IMG/VR virus record: IMGVR_UViG_3300046535_000113
Span: 1 to 31,188 of that record
From: a virus
DNA length: 31,188 nucleotides
Strand: one strand, 5' to 3'
Shown here: positions 7,431-13,191 of the stretch, in pieces
Position numbering within the stretch: position 1 is the stretch's first letter
How the letters are laid out: each line of letters opens with the position of its first letter
Notes under the pieces: generated by a model
What the model was told of the DNA's origin: nothing
The model's input: the letters and a program-made list of their open reading frames with translations, nothing else
The model's database searches: none
Position numbers and translations under genes: made by a program

Positions 7431-8231
7431 ATGCCTCCCTATGGAAGCCGAGAGACGCGCGAGCGCGAATTGCGTGAGCGCGAGGCCGAGTTGCGCGGCG
7501 AGGGGCTTGTCCCTGCTGCTCAGCCGAAACTGTCTCCCGATGTAGACGCGCTGTTGGCGTCACCAGCGGTGCAGGCGGCGATTGCCGATCAGGTGGCAAA
7601 GGCGACGGCCGATATTGTTGCCAAGATCGAGGCGGCGCGCGGCACGGTCCCGGCCGAGGCCGGCGCCGACAAGAAGTTCGCCGAGCATCTGGCGGTCTCG
7701 ATTGCCCAGCTTATCGACCAGGGTAATCCACGGGCGAAGCGCGCTATTTCCCCTGACCTGCTGGCGTCTCGCGATGCGGCGCGGGGGCGGATGGAGCAGG
7801 CGATTATCGACGCACGCATGGCTGGACGCGTGCCGGAATACAAGCTCGTGGGTGAGGTCTACCTTTCGGAGACCTTCATTGCCCGCGAATATGCCGGTGA
7901 CGACCACAAGATGCGGCAGCGCTATGTCGCGTGGCCGCTGGCTCCGAGCCTGGCGATGCGGCCCGCTAACGAAACGGCGGAGGAAATCTTCCGTCATTTC
8001 TGCGCCTGGATCGGCCATTTGGTCGAGGACAATAAGGGGCCGGACGACCCGCTGATCACCGGGTTCCGCATCATTGACGAATCTGGCGGTGCGGCTCAGA
8101 CCGGCGCCGGTCAGGGTGCGTTGAGCAACGACGGCGTGCGCATTCGGGACAATGTGACGCCGGGGCACCATCAGGATGGTGTGCGCATTCTCGGCAGCGT
8201 CGCCGAGCCGGCGCGCCCAAACCCGTACTGA
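7431..8231 (+). CDS. Hypothetical protein with coiled-coil N-terminus
   Basis: Start at ATG 7431, one base after the cement-gene stop, gives 266 residues. Residues about 5-30 are highly charged and helical (TRERELREREAELRGEG), followed by an Ala-rich helix (VQAAIADQVAKATADIVAKI). The central part, with AEHLAVSIAQLIDQGNPRAK and RVPEYKLVGEVYLSETFIAR, looks globular, and the C-terminal about 50 residues are Gly-rich and repetitive (GVRIRDNVTPGHHQDGVRIL). Its place in the capsid operon suggests a virion or assembly protein. I do not recognise the family, and no enzyme motif is seen. Confidence 0.75.
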   Translation: MPPYGSRETRERELREREAELRGEGLVPAAQPKLSPDVDALLASPAVQAAIADQVAKATADIVAKIEAARGTVPAEAGADKKFAEHLAVSIAQLIDQGNPRAKRAISPDLLASRDAARGRMEQAIIDARMAGRVPEYKLVGEVYLSETFIAREYAGDDHKMRQRYVAWPLAPSLAMRPANETAEEIFRHFCAWIGHLVEDNKGPDDPLITGFRIIDESGGAAQTGAGQGALSNDGVRIRDNVTPGHHQDGVRILGSVAEPARPNPY

Positions 8232-8242
8232 GGACAAAGAAG

Positions 8243-8323
8243 ATGCCTGAGCCAATGCAGTCGACAACCAGACTTCCTGTCCGCCTGTTGCGGCCTGCGC
8301 CGCCGCCGCCTGCCAAGGGTTAA
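8243..8323 (+). CDS. 26-residue proline-rich mini-protein
   Basis: ATG 8243 has GAGGA about 8 bases upstream and opens a 26-codon frame ending at TAA 8321-8323, neatly filling the gap between two virion genes. The peptide is basic and ends in a PPPP tract (RPAPPPPAKG). Good ribosome-site spacing and gap-filling position argue for translation; extreme shortness argues for caution. It may be a translational coupling leader rather than a functional protein. Confidence 0.4.
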   Translation: MPEPMQSTTRLPVRLLRPAPPPPAKG

Positions 8324-8329
8324 GCCTCA

Positions 8330-8743
8330 ATGGCGACCCAGCCTACGGGCGTTTTCCAGACACCTGCTGCGCGTGACCAAGCCAACGCGGTTGTCTCGGG
8401 TGTCTTTGCGGATACGGGCGTCTCGGAGACATTCGTGCCGTGGGGGCCGTTCAACATCTTTATCTACGGCGACGGCGGGCCTAACGGGAATTGGAACGCT
8501 TCGGTGCGGCTCGAGCGGACCTTTGACGGTGGCACGACCTGGGTTGTCTGCGGCATTGGCGGCGACGGCACGCAGGCGGTGTGGGCGACGAACAACAGCG
8601 ATGTCTCGGTTGTCGCGGGTGAACCGGAAAAGGGCATGGGATATCGTCTCAACTGCACGGTCCACACCTCCGGCAACGTGAACTACCGCCTATCGGCGAC
8701 CGGCGCGGCAGCGCTCTCCTTGGCGATTGCCAGCAGCATCTAG
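8330..8743 (+). CDS. Probable beta-sandwich virion (decoration) protein
   Basis: This 137-residue protein has almost pure beta-strand character: WGPFNIFIYGDGG, SVRLERTFDGGTTWVVC, VAGEPEKGMGYRLNCTVH and SGNVNYRLSAT. The LERxFDGGTTW signature followed by Y-R-x-NCT and VNYRLS occurs in small structural proteins of phages, typically immunoglobulin-like or jelly-roll decoration or fibre-associated domains. The start ATG 8330 lies 6 bases after the mini-protein stop. It is probably on the virion surface, but the exact location is unknown. Confidence 0.7.
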   Translation: MATQPTGVFQTPAARDQANAVVSGVFADTGVSETFVPWGPFNIFIYGDGGPNGNWNASVRLERTFDGGTTWVVCGIGGDGTQAVWATNNSDVSVVAGEPEKGMGYRLNCTVHTSGNVNYRLSATGAAALSLAIASSI

Positions 8744-8756
8744 CGAGGAAATGGTA

Positions 8757-9263
8757 ATGAAGATTCTTGCCAAGGGCGTCCTGCTGGCGTTCGGCGTCGG
8801 TGCTGCACTGGCCGCAGGCGCGGTGATCGCCGCTCCCGTCACGACAATGCAGTTCCCGACTGCGGGGTGGGGTGGATTTGCGCCCGCCAGTGTGCAGTGC
8901 GGGATGCTGAAATCAGCCAACATGAATGTGACGACTGACCAGATCATTCCGATCGCGTTCCCGAGCAGCACCTATGAAATCACCGAAATCTCCATCGCGA
9001 ACGCCAGCACCTCGCTGACAACGGCGGTCGGCGGGTTCTACCAGACGACATCGAAGGGCGGCACGGCAATCGTCGCCAACAGCCAGGCGTATTCGACATT
9101 GACCGCAGCGGCGACGAATGCCGCCGGCAGTGTGATGCAAGCGACGCTGGCTATCCCCACGGCGGCCTTCAACCTCAATGCCATCTATTTTGCCTTGACC
9201 ACGGCGCAGGGCGCGGCGGCAACTGCCGACATCCGCGTGACGTGCCGCCCCCTGTATGGCTGA
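8757..9263 (+). CDS. Small secreted protein with signal peptide
   Basis: ATG 8757 is preferred over ATG 8751 because GAGGAA (8745-8750) would touch the earlier codon. The 168-residue product opens with a classical Sec signal: MKILAKG, a hydrophobic core (VLLAFGVGAALAAGAVIA) and a likely cleavage after an Ala-x-Ala-type site near residue 26. The rest is beta-rich and Thr/Ala/Ser-rich (STYEITEISIANASTSLTTA, GSVMQATLAIP, FALTTAQG) with two cysteines, which fits an exported beta protein. I do not recognise the family. A signal peptide on a gene inside a capsid operon is unexpected and is discussed as a finding. Confidence 0.72.
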   Translation: MKILAKGVLLAFGVGAALAAGAVIAAPVTTMQFPTAGWGGFAPASVQCGMLKSANMNVTTDQIIPIAFPSSTYEITEISIANASTSLTTAVGGFYQTTSKGGTAIVANSQAYSTLTAAATNAAGSVMQATLAIPTAAFNLNAIYFALTTAQGAAATADIRVTCRPLYG

Positions 9264-9286
9264 TCCTCTGGACACGGAGTAACATG

Positions 9287-9766
9287 ATGAAGCGCACACT
9301 CGCCTTCGCCGCAGCGCTGCTCGGCTCCGCGTCTCTCGCGGCAATCGCCTGGGCGCAAGCGACGCCGCCGATCTCGGCGCAGGTTTTTACCGATGACCTG
9401 ATCCAGGACATCCCGCACGGCTCGGCCGCGGCCGGGAACCGCTATATCTATCCGAAACAGATCACGACACAGTACGGCTACTACAAATCGGCGCCGGCTA
9501 CCGGTTTCACCTACACGTTCGCGGCGAATGTCAGCAAGGCCGCGTTCAGGCCGTCGACCACGCTTGCGACCGGGACGATCACAATGCCGGCGAGCCCGAA
9601 TGACGGGCAGCAGGTGTGCATGTTCTCGACGCAGATCGTCTCAACGCTGACCGTTGGCGCGAATACCGGGCAGTCGATCAACAACAATGCCACGGCTTTC
9701 ACCGCTCTTGGGCATCTTTGCTATCTCTACTCGCTGTCCAACGCTACGTGGGACCGTATCGAATAG
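9287..9766 (+). CDS. Secreted fibre-like bead-domain protein
   Basis: GGAG at 9276-9279 gives best spacing to ATG 9287, though ATG 9284 is equally open. The 159-residue product has a signal peptide (MKRTLAFAAALLGSASLAA, cleavage near AWAQA). The C-terminal half, PASPNDGQQVCMFSTQIVST, then LTVGANTGQSI and ending in NATWDRIE, matches the pattern of a small beta bead domain found near the C-terminus of phage fibre and spike subunits (PxDGQ...TxxITSLTV...GQSV...ATWxRI). It therefore looks like a short fibre-type subunit, but one built for export. The next gene overlaps its end. Confidence 0.7.
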   Translation: MKRTLAFAAALLGSASLAAIAWAQATPPISAQVFTDDLIQDIPHGSAAAGNRYIYPKQITTQYGYYKSAPATGFTYTFAANVSKAAFRPSTTLATGTITMPASPNDGQQVCMFSTQIVSTLTVGANTGQSINNNATAFTALGHLCYLYSLSNATWDRIE

Positions 9767-10902
9767 CGTGGCTATTCTTCGGAATAGCCCTCTCTGCGGC
9801 TTACTGGCCCGGTCTCCCGGCGGAAGCGCTGGCGCCGCGCTGGGCGATCATCGCGGTTGGCGTTCCGCTACTCTCCCGGCTCGACCCGAAGGCGCTCGGC
9901 GGCGGCGTCTCCTTCTTGCTGCTCTGGCTCATCGGATTGGGATGTGTCTCGCTGATAGCCTCGCCAGATCCGTGGGGCGGCGCGCTCGAGCTGTTCTATG
10001 CGATCATCCTGTCATTGGCCTTACTAGCTGCGGCGGGCCTCGACGACCTTGATGCGGTAATGACGGGGTTGGGGACTGGCCTTATCCCGTCTTCGATGTT
10101 GGCGATCGGGCAATGGCTTGGCTGGCACCCGGTCGCGCAAGGCTCGGGGCCGCCGCCGGGTCTCTTCTACAACAGCGAGGTTCTGGCCGAATTTTCGGCC
10201 ATTTTGTTTGTATGGGCTTCGGTGCGGCGGCGTTGGTGGATGATAGCGACAACGGCGATCCCGCTGTTTCTCTGCCAGTCACGCATCGCGGTAATCGTCG
10301 CGACACTGGGGCTTCTCTATGCCGTCCCGGGCGCGCGGTGGGTCAAGGCGCTCGGCGCGGCGCTGGTAATGGCAGGCGGTGCCGCGACGCTGGCAATCCT
10401 CGGGGCCGACAAAGTAGCGAGCGCCGGCACCCGGGTAATCGTTTGGCTGGCAATGGGGGAAGCGATCACCCCGCTGGGGCGCGGTCTTGGATGGGTAGGC
10501 ATGGCGCTGCCGGTTCACCAATTTGCGCACAGCGACGCGCTTCAGGCAGTTGTCGAAATGGGATATGGCGCGGTTTTTCTCGCAATTATCCCGATTTTGG
10601 CTTTTTGGCGAAAAAGAGGAAATATTGCTGAACGTGCTGCCTTTTTCGCCGTCTGCGCTGAAATATTGGTGTCCTTTCCGCTCAGAGTGCCTGCCACGGG
10701 ATTTGTCGCGGCTGCTCTGGCGGGGGTGCTGGTTGGTCGCGGGTCTATGGTTCGCATGGGCGAGCTTGTCGGCGGAGGTGATGCTGGGTCGCGTATTCGA
10801 TGGGCACGAAGCGACTGGGCCAGAATTCATGGCCCTTGCGGATGGCGCGGTCGCGCGTTTCCCGTTCGACCCCGACATTCGCAAGAACCGCATGTGGGTT
10901 AG
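9748..10902 (+). CDS. O-antigen ligase/polymerase-like membrane protein
   Basis: The product is about 384 residues from GTG 9748, a tentative start with no clear ribosome site and a 19-base overlap with the upstream gene; the frame is open to ATG 9616. It is polytopic, with roughly 10-12 hydrophobic segments. Two hallmarks of the WaaL/Wzy superfamily are visible: SRIAVIV (Arg about 179) in a membrane segment, and, after GRGLGWVGM, the periplasmic-loop motif AHSDALQAVVEMGYGAVFL (His about 261, Glu about 270), equivalent to the HNxxLQxxxExG of O-antigen ligases and polymerases. Family members join undecaprenyl-linked glycans to lipid A core, or polymerise them, in the inner membrane. Here it could alter host surface polysaccharide. 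The last about 55 residues overlap a better-looking frame and may not belong to the native protein. Confidence 0.75.
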   Translation: MGPYRIAWLFFGIALSAAYWPGLPAEALAPRWAIIAVGVPLLSRLDPKALGGGVSFLLLWLIGLGCVSLIASPDPWGGALELFYAIILSLALLAAAGLDDLDAVMTGLGTGLIPSSMLAIGQWLGWHPVAQGSGPPPGLFYNSEVLAEFSAILFVWASVRRRWWMIATTAIPLFLCQSRIAVIVATLGLLYAVPGARWVKALGAALVMAGGAATLAILGADKVASAGTRVIVWLAMGEAITPLGRGLGWVGMALPVHQFAHSDALQAVVEMGYGAVFLAIIPILAFWRKRGNIAERAAFFAVCAEILVSFPLRVPATGFVAAALAGVLVGRGSMVRMGELVGGGDAGSRIRWARSDWARIHGPCGWRGRAFPVRPRHSQEPHVG

Positions 10903-10930
10903 GAGTCAGGTTGATGCCGGCCGTCAGTGA
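10733..10930 (+). CDS. Small membrane-anchored protein overlapping ligase 3' end
   Basis: In the +1 frame relative to the ligase-like gene, a 65-residue product can start at TTG 10733, with a G-run (10722-10726) about 6 bases upstream. It has one hydrophobic segment (VAGLWFAWASLSAEVML) followed by a compact soluble tail containing FMALADGAVARFPFDPDIRK and ending VDAGRQ. Its codon pattern looks more natural here than that of the ligase frame, whose parallel translation is Arg/Gly/Trp-rich. Either it is a separate overlapping gene, or the two frames are one gene broken by a frameshift; joined, they would give the ligase one extra helix and a short tail. It overlaps the next gene by 17 bases. 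Confidence 0.5.
   Translation: MVAGLWFAWASLSAEVMLGRVFDGHEATGPEFMALADGAVARFPFDPDIRKNRMWVRSQVDAGRQ
10901..10905 (+). promoter_or_regulatory. Ribosome site for GFYD-motif gene 1
   Basis: AGGAG lies 8 bases before ATG 10914, inside the end of the preceding gene, and decides this start over the upstream in-frame ATGs at 10800 and 10911-region alternatives. Confidence 0.6.
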
Positions 10931-11096
10931 GTCTCAGCGCAGATTGATGTTTGCTGCTGCGGCGAAGAAAGGCGGCGCTGGTGGCGTGCCGCAGTCAGTC
11001 GGCAAGGATTTCGCTGCGGCTGATCCTGGCGGCAAGTTGCCAGAACACAGGGCCCGCCCGAAGCACGGCGGCTTCTACGATAAGAAGCAGGACTGA
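10914..11096 (+). CDS. Small basic phage protein, GFYD motif at C-terminus
   Basis: The 60-residue product begins MPAVSESQRRLMFAAA and continues with VPQSVGKDFAAADPGGKLPE, ending HGGFYDKKQD. The opening S-x-x-Q-R-R-x-M and the later P-x-x-V-x-x-x-F are typical of a widespread family of very short phage proteins of unknown function (DUF3008-like in layout). ATG 10914 is chosen because AGGAG is correctly spaced. It is the first of three consecutive small proteins that carry GFYD. It is probably virion-associated or capsid-assembly-related by context only. Confidence 0.75.
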   Translation: MPAVSESQRRLMFAAAAKKGGAGGVPQSVGKDFAAADPGGKLPEHRARPKHGGFYDKKQD

Positions 11097-11127
11097 TGCC
11101 GCACCTCACCATCGCCGACGCTGAATC

Positions 11128-11133
11128 AAGGAG
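11128..11133 (+). promoter_or_regulatory. Ribosome site deciding start at GTG 11141
   Basis: AAGGAG lies 7 bases before GTG 11141. The upstream in-frame ATG 11096 lacks such a site and adds residues that do not resemble the family, so the GTG is preferred. Confidence 0.7.
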
Positions 11134-11140
11134 CGGAACT

Positions 11141-11353
11141 GTGGCGAAGAAGTGGATCAAAAAGGCAACCTCGAATTCTCACGGTCAATTTCGCAAGAAG
11201 GCAGAGGCAGCCGGTGAGACGACGCGGCAGTTTGCAGCGGAGCACGCGGGCGATAGCGGCAAGACTGGCGCTCAGGCGCTTCTTGCCGAGACGCTGATGG
11301 GTATGCATGGCGGCGGCAAGAAGCGCCACGCCGGTTTCTACGACAAGAAGTGA
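11141..11353 (+). CDS. Small lysine-rich phage protein, GFYD motif
   Basis: From GTG 11141 the product is 70 residues: MAKKWIKKATSNSHGQFRKK, then TTRQFAAEHAGDSGKTGAQA, LLAETLMGMHGG and HAGFYDKK. The MAKKWIxKA...G...KKA and L-A-x-T-L-x-G-M pattern is a recurrent short phage/prophage protein, often called hypothetical. It is strongly basic, which could suit nucleic-acid or acidic-capsid contact, but that is only inference. The upstream ATG 11096 overlaps the previous stop and would give 85 residues; I judge it less likely. Confidence 0.75.
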   Translation: MAKKWIKKATSNSHGQFRKKAEAAGETTRQFAAEHAGDSGKTGAQALLAETLMGMHGGGKKRHAGFYDKK

Positions 11354-11361
11354 GGCACCAG

Positions 11362-11724
11362 ATGGCCCGTTCAAGCGGTTTCTATGATCACGAGACCAGC
11401 CAGAAGGCGCGTGGCGAGAAACACGGCGCGGAAGGCTCGGCCGAGGAAGAGCGGACGGAGAGCCCGTCCGAAGCAAAGGCCGAGGGCGACAAGCCTGGTG
11501 AAAAGCAGGCAGAAGAGCGGCAGGCCATGTTCAAGCGCCACGAGGTCGAGCGGCGTGATCTGCATGGCAGCCACCGCGACGATCACCGGAAGATGCAAGA
11601 CCGTCACGAGAAAGAGGTTGCCGCCATGATGGCGGCACACGAGCAGATGGCGGCGATGGGCAATGTGGCCAGTCAGCCGGGAGCTGCGGCGGAACCCGCA
11701 GCGCAGCCGGCACAGGCGGCTTGA
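11362..11724 (+). CDS. Charged coiled-coil protein, GFYD motif at N-terminus
   Basis: ATG 11362 has GAGG 6 bases upstream and gives 120 residues. It begins MARSSGFYDHETSQKA, so the GFYD motif here is N-terminal, unlike its two upstream neighbours. Residues about 25-90 are an uninterrupted charged helix rich in Glu, Lys, Arg and His (MFKRHEVERRDLHGSHRDDH, KMQDRHEKEVAAMMAAHEQM), likely a coiled coil. The last 20 residues are Ala/Pro-rich and disordered. No family is recognised; a structural or tethering role in the head is plausible from context. Confidence 0.7.
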   Translation: MARSSGFYDHETSQKARGEKHGAEGSAEEERTESPSEAKAEGDKPGEKQAEERQAMFKRHEVERRDLHGSHRDDHRKMQDRHEKEVAAMMAAHEQMAAMGNVASQPGAAAEPAAQPAQAA

Positions 11725-11726
11725 TC

Positions 11727-12041
11727 ATGGCGCGCTCGTGGAGCCGGATGGTCGACATGGAGCTTGACGACGAGGAAAAACTCGATGCCGTCATGCCTAT
11801 CGCGATGCCGGATCGGCCGGATTATCCCTACGGCTTGCGCATCTGCCTGACGCAGCGGGAGTTGACCAAGCTTGGCCTTGAAGCCGATTGCGAGATCGGG
11901 GATCTGATCGACATTCGAGCGTTCGGAGAGGTCACGAGCATATCCAAGAACGATGGGCCAAATGGCCCCGATTGTCGCGTGGAAATTCAGTTGCAAAGGC
12001 TCAGTCTAGAGGACGAAGCCCTAGAGGATATGGACGAATGA
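11727..12041 (+). CDS. Capsid staple protein (epsilon15 gp10-like)
   Basis: The 104-residue product (ATG 11727) has the conserved core DRPDYPYGLRICLTQRELTK, then LGLEADCEIGDLIDIRAFGE, VTSISKND and a final VEIQLQRLSLED. The YPYGL...L...LEKLGL...G..V.i.a.A.V..vS pattern is that of the small staple proteins described in epsilon15-like capsids (gp10, about 111 residues), which lie on the shell and clamp neighbouring coat subunits. Length agrees. Here the gene is about 5 kb from the coat gene, separated by the secreted/membrane cassette. TTG 11721 is an alternative start overlapping the previous stop. The next gene overlaps by ATGA. Confidence 0.8.
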   Translation: MARSWSRMVDMELDDEEKLDAVMPIAMPDRPDYPYGLRICLTQRELTKLGLEADCEIGDLIDIRAFGEVTSISKNDGPNGPDCRVEIQLQRLSLEDEALEDMDE

Positions 12042-12298
12042 GCGATAAGCCTGAACGCCGGTCGCACATGGTCGAGCGAGCGATCCGCCACCCTGACGAC
12101 ACGGCTACCCACATCGAACGGGTGAATGGTGCCAATGTCGTGTGGGCACCAGGACTTCCCGCTGTCCCCGATCAGCACACGGTTGAGGAGCGGGCTCAGC
12201 AGCAGCAGCAGCTGGCACATGATCAGGCGACGAGCCGGGAGAGAGCCGCTTCTCAGAAGGCACCTCCGTCACACCGGCGGACCCCGCGCCGGAAATGA
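12038..12298 (+). CDS. Hypothetical small protein, Gln-rich
   Basis: ATG 12038 overlaps the staple-gene stop (ATGA), giving 86 residues. It begins MSDKPERRSHMVERAIRHPD, has a central NGANVVWAPGLPAVPDQHT and then a Gln/Ala/Arg/Ser-rich tail (ERAQQQQQLAHDQAT) ending in basic residues. It is hydrophilic, with no membrane segment or catalytic motif. Coupled translation on both sides supports a real gene; function unknown. Confidence 0.65.
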   Translation: MSDKPERRSHMVERAIRHPDDTATHIERVNGANVVWAPGLPAVPDQHTVEERAQQQQQLAHDQATSRERAASQKAPPSHRRTPRRK

Positions 12299-12519
12299 TG
12301 AACCGCGGCAGGCTGGTCCCGCAGGTGCAGGGGAACGTGTTGACCGGGAACATCAACATGGGGCAATACGCGACGCCGCAATCGGCGCACCAGTCATCCA
12401 TCCCCGATCAGACGACGCATTTCGGGTTGATCTTGATGATGGGCGCACCGTGGTCGGCGCTGTCCGCCAGTTCGCTTTTCCCGACCGATAGCAGCCTCAT
12501 CACGATAGGCGTGCCATAG
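12295..12519 (+). CDS. Hypothetical small protein
   Basis: The 74-residue product starts at ATG 12295 (or 12298), overlapping the previous stop. The N-terminal half is Asn/Gln/Gly-rich (VPQVQGNVLTGNINMGQYAT). The C-terminal half is moderately hydrophobic (HFGLILMMGAPWSALSASSL) and could form a membrane helix or a buried strand. Its stop TAG is directly followed by the ATG of the next gene. No known family. Confidence 0.6.
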   Translation: MMNRGRLVPQVQGNVLTGNINMGQYATPQSAHQSSIPDQTTHFGLILMMGAPWSALSASSLFPTDSSLITIGVP

Positions 12520-13191
12520 ATGCCCAATATCCAAATATCCGATCGCAACGGCAATCCCGTTTCGATTGATTCCAACGGGGTTGGGGCGAACGTCGCCGCG
12601 ACGCAGGTTATCGCGGATCAAAGCGGCAACAAGTTCACTCTGGCCCCCGGCCTCATTGCCCTTCCAGTCAGCACCGATCTGATAAAGGCGGCCTACTGTT
12701 ACGCAGGGACGGCCTTCGCTCCGGTTGCCACGCCGACCGACATCATCCAAATCCAGGGGTCTGGCACGAAGACGGTTCGCATCAAGAGGATCAAACTGAG
12801 CGGCGGGGCGACGGCGGCGGGGAACATGCCGGCGCTGCTGTTTCGCCGATCGGCAGCCGATAGCGGGTCCGCGGTTCTGACGCCGGTCACGGCCGGGAAA
12901 CTCGATACGACCGACGCTAGTTCCACGGCTGTCGTCTCGACGATCGGGACCGCCAATGCGACGTCGCTTGGCGCCCAGGTTGGTGGACAGCTTCGTTCGG
13001 GGCGCGTGCAGATGCCGGCGATCGGCAGCGGCATCGGGGTTGCTGAACTGGTCTGGGAATTCGGCAGGGTCACGAAGTCCTGTGTCCTGCGCGGCACCAG
13101 CGATTTCATCTGCATCAATCTAAACGGCGCGGCGATCCCCTCTGGCGGGGTGATCGATTGGGAGATCTTGACCGAGGAAGACCTATCGTGA
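12520..13191 (+). CDS. Probable virion surface (decoration-like) protein
   Basis: A 223-residue protein starts at ATG 12520 with no gap. It is beta-rich and Ala/Thr/Gly/Ser-rich, with a recognisable block PTDIIQIQGSGTKTVRIKRI followed by LSGGATAAGNMPALLFRRSA and LTPVTAGKLDTTDASSTAVV. I recall this DxxxIxGSxTKTIRVxRI...KRS layout in structural genes of alphaproteobacterial phages, without a proven role. It ends VIDWEILTEEDLS. No signal peptide, in contrast to the spike that follows with a one-base overlap. Confidence 0.68.
   Translation: MPNIQISDRNGNPVSIDSNGVGANVAATQVIADQSGNKFTLAPGLIALPVSTDLIKAAYCYAGTAFAPVATPTDIIQIQGSGTKTVRIKRIKLSGGATAAGNMPALLFRRSAADSGSAVLTPVTAGKLDTTDASSTAVVSTIGTANATSLGAQVGGQLRSGRVQMPAIGSGIGVAELVWEFGRVTKSCVLRGTSDFICINLNGAAIPSGGVIDWEILTEEDLS

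Noticed and set aside
6808-8330. Two long open frames on the - strand (6808-7599, 7560-8330)
   Set aside because: Antisense to the cement gene and the coiled-coil protein gene, with Arg-rich shadow composition.
10113-10631. 172-codon + frame inside the ligase-like gene
   Set aside because: Arg/Gly/Ala-rich shadow; the overlapping frame encodes clear membrane segments and family motifs.
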